Below are positions 63,612 through 64,000 of a stretch of 64,000 bases of DNA, one piece after another (the stretch's first letter is position 1; the number at the start of each line of letters is the position of its first letter). The notes beneath the pieces were generated by a model. That model was not told where the DNA came from, ran no database searches, and worked only from the letters and a program-made list of their open reading frames with translations. Source of the DNA: Thalassotalea sp. PP2-459. GTDB taxonomy: Bacteria; Pseudomonadota; Gammaproteobacteria; Enterobacterales; Alteromonadaceae. The position numbers were made by a program, and so were the translations under genes. Location of the stretch: NCBI RefSeq assembly GCF_001913705.1, contig NZ_MKQD01000018.1:1-64000 (forward strand), given 5' to 3'.

Positions 63612-64000
63612 TTATAATTTACCAATACGTAAATTTCGTATCAGAACACATAGCACTAATAGAAATGAAATAACATAAAGTGGTGTATTTCCATAACGGG
63701 CATAGGGTGTTATGCCTGTGACTAATGCCACATCTTGCTTTAAAACGTCTTGAGTAAACTGCGGTAATATACTGGTGAACTCACCTAAATGATTGGTGAT
63801 TGCTGTGATCCCGGTATTTGTTGAACGAAGTAATGGCCGACCGAATTCAAGTGCGCGCATTCGTGCTATTTCCATATGTTGGTGCGGGCCATGAGAATTG
63901 CCAAACCATGCATCATTGCTGACGGTAAGCAAAAAGTCACTGTTGGCTGAAAAGTTTGCGCTAAGTTGGTTGGCGAAGGCAATTTCAAAACAAATTAATG
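63612..64000 (-). CDS. lnt: Apolipoprotein N-acyltransferase, 3' part (gene continues beyond the window)
   Basis: Lnt adds the third acyl chain to bacterial lipoproteins in the inner membrane. The window holds the last 129 codons; the open frame runs off the right edge. The catalytic-cysteine region ICFEIA is visible at the start (matching E. coli Cys387), followed by DFLLTVSNDAWFGNSHGPHQHMEIARMRALE and RSTNTGITAI. The C-terminal membrane helix (PLYVISFLLVLCVLI) closes the protein. A TTG inside the frame (63932) is not the true start. Confidence 0.95.
   Translation of the reverse strand, partial: LICFEIAFANQLSANFSANSDFLLTVSNDAWFGNSHGPHQHMEIARMRALEFGRPLLRSTNTGITAITNHLGEFTSILPQFTQDVLKQDVALVTGITPYARYGNTPLYVISFLLVLCVLIRNLRIGKL

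Noticed and set aside
1-64000. CRISPR arrays, tRNA or rRNA genes, insertion sequences, prophage
   Set aside because: No regularly spaced direct repeats, cloverleaf-like GTTCRA segments, transposase or phage gene families were recognised by eye; a tool scan could still find a divergent tRNA.

Overview
The window is AT-rich chromosomal DNA, most likely from a marine gammaproteobacterium of the Alteromonadales (Colwellia/Thalassotalea-like). The basis is gene content: fumC, nudC, YaeQ, DbpA, YbiT, RimO, ProBA and Lnt are gammaproteobacterial in style. PEP-CTERM and GlyGly-CTERM tails, PepSY proteins and large Reg_prop hybrid kinases are common in that order. No rRNA, tRNA, CRISPR array, prophage or transposase was found. 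The genus is inference.

Layout. 1-5.9 kb: fumC, a LuxR-type regulator with a DUF4199 membrane protein, a DapA paralogue whose sequence is strikingly plant-like, an RluA-type pseudouridine synthase and an RraB-like protein. 5.9-9.2 kb: a minus-strand run of two nitroreductases, a GNAT enzyme, a DMT transporter and a Crp/Fnr regulator, interrupted by a 28-bp-arm perfect palindrome. 9.4-18.7 kb: hydrolases, HxlR-NudC, a short MBOAT-like acyltransferase, a solute-binding protein broken by a 5-bp duplication, a ZIP transporter and small envelope proteins. 19-29 kb: an RND efflux pair, a PepSY/PhoP/PhoQ-like operon, a DUF3300 protein and a lysozyme-inhibitor lipoprotein. The PhoPQ-like operon and the DUF3300 gene have promoters of identical architecture (TTCAG-N6-TTCAG-N11-TAnATT), so they are probably one regulon.

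29-44 kb: M28 peptidase, YaeQ, a class V aminotransferase, then the most unusual part. A 58-residue peptide gene that is easy to miss (33078-33254) is translationally coupled to a haem-oxygenase-like putative diiron enzyme. After a 2,014-residue hybrid sensor kinase and a diguanylate cyclase on the other strand comes a second minus-strand pair: a B12-binding radical SAM protein of the RiPP-maturation type and a eukaryotic-type pyruvoyl AdoMet decarboxylase homologue with a changed substrate-site residue. These may be one or two undescribed peptide or small-molecule pathways.

44-64 kb: a GlyGly-CTERM cyclophilin, a PEP-CTERM protein, two DEAD-box helicases (DbpA and RhlE-like), a NYN-domain protein, M1 peptidase, a LysR regulator, two related small membrane proteins, a tandem thioredoxin protein, the ABC-F protein YbiT, a SpoU methyltransferase, RimO, a 931-bp gene-free stretch, proBA, an amidohydrolase and the 3' part of lnt, which runs off the right edge.
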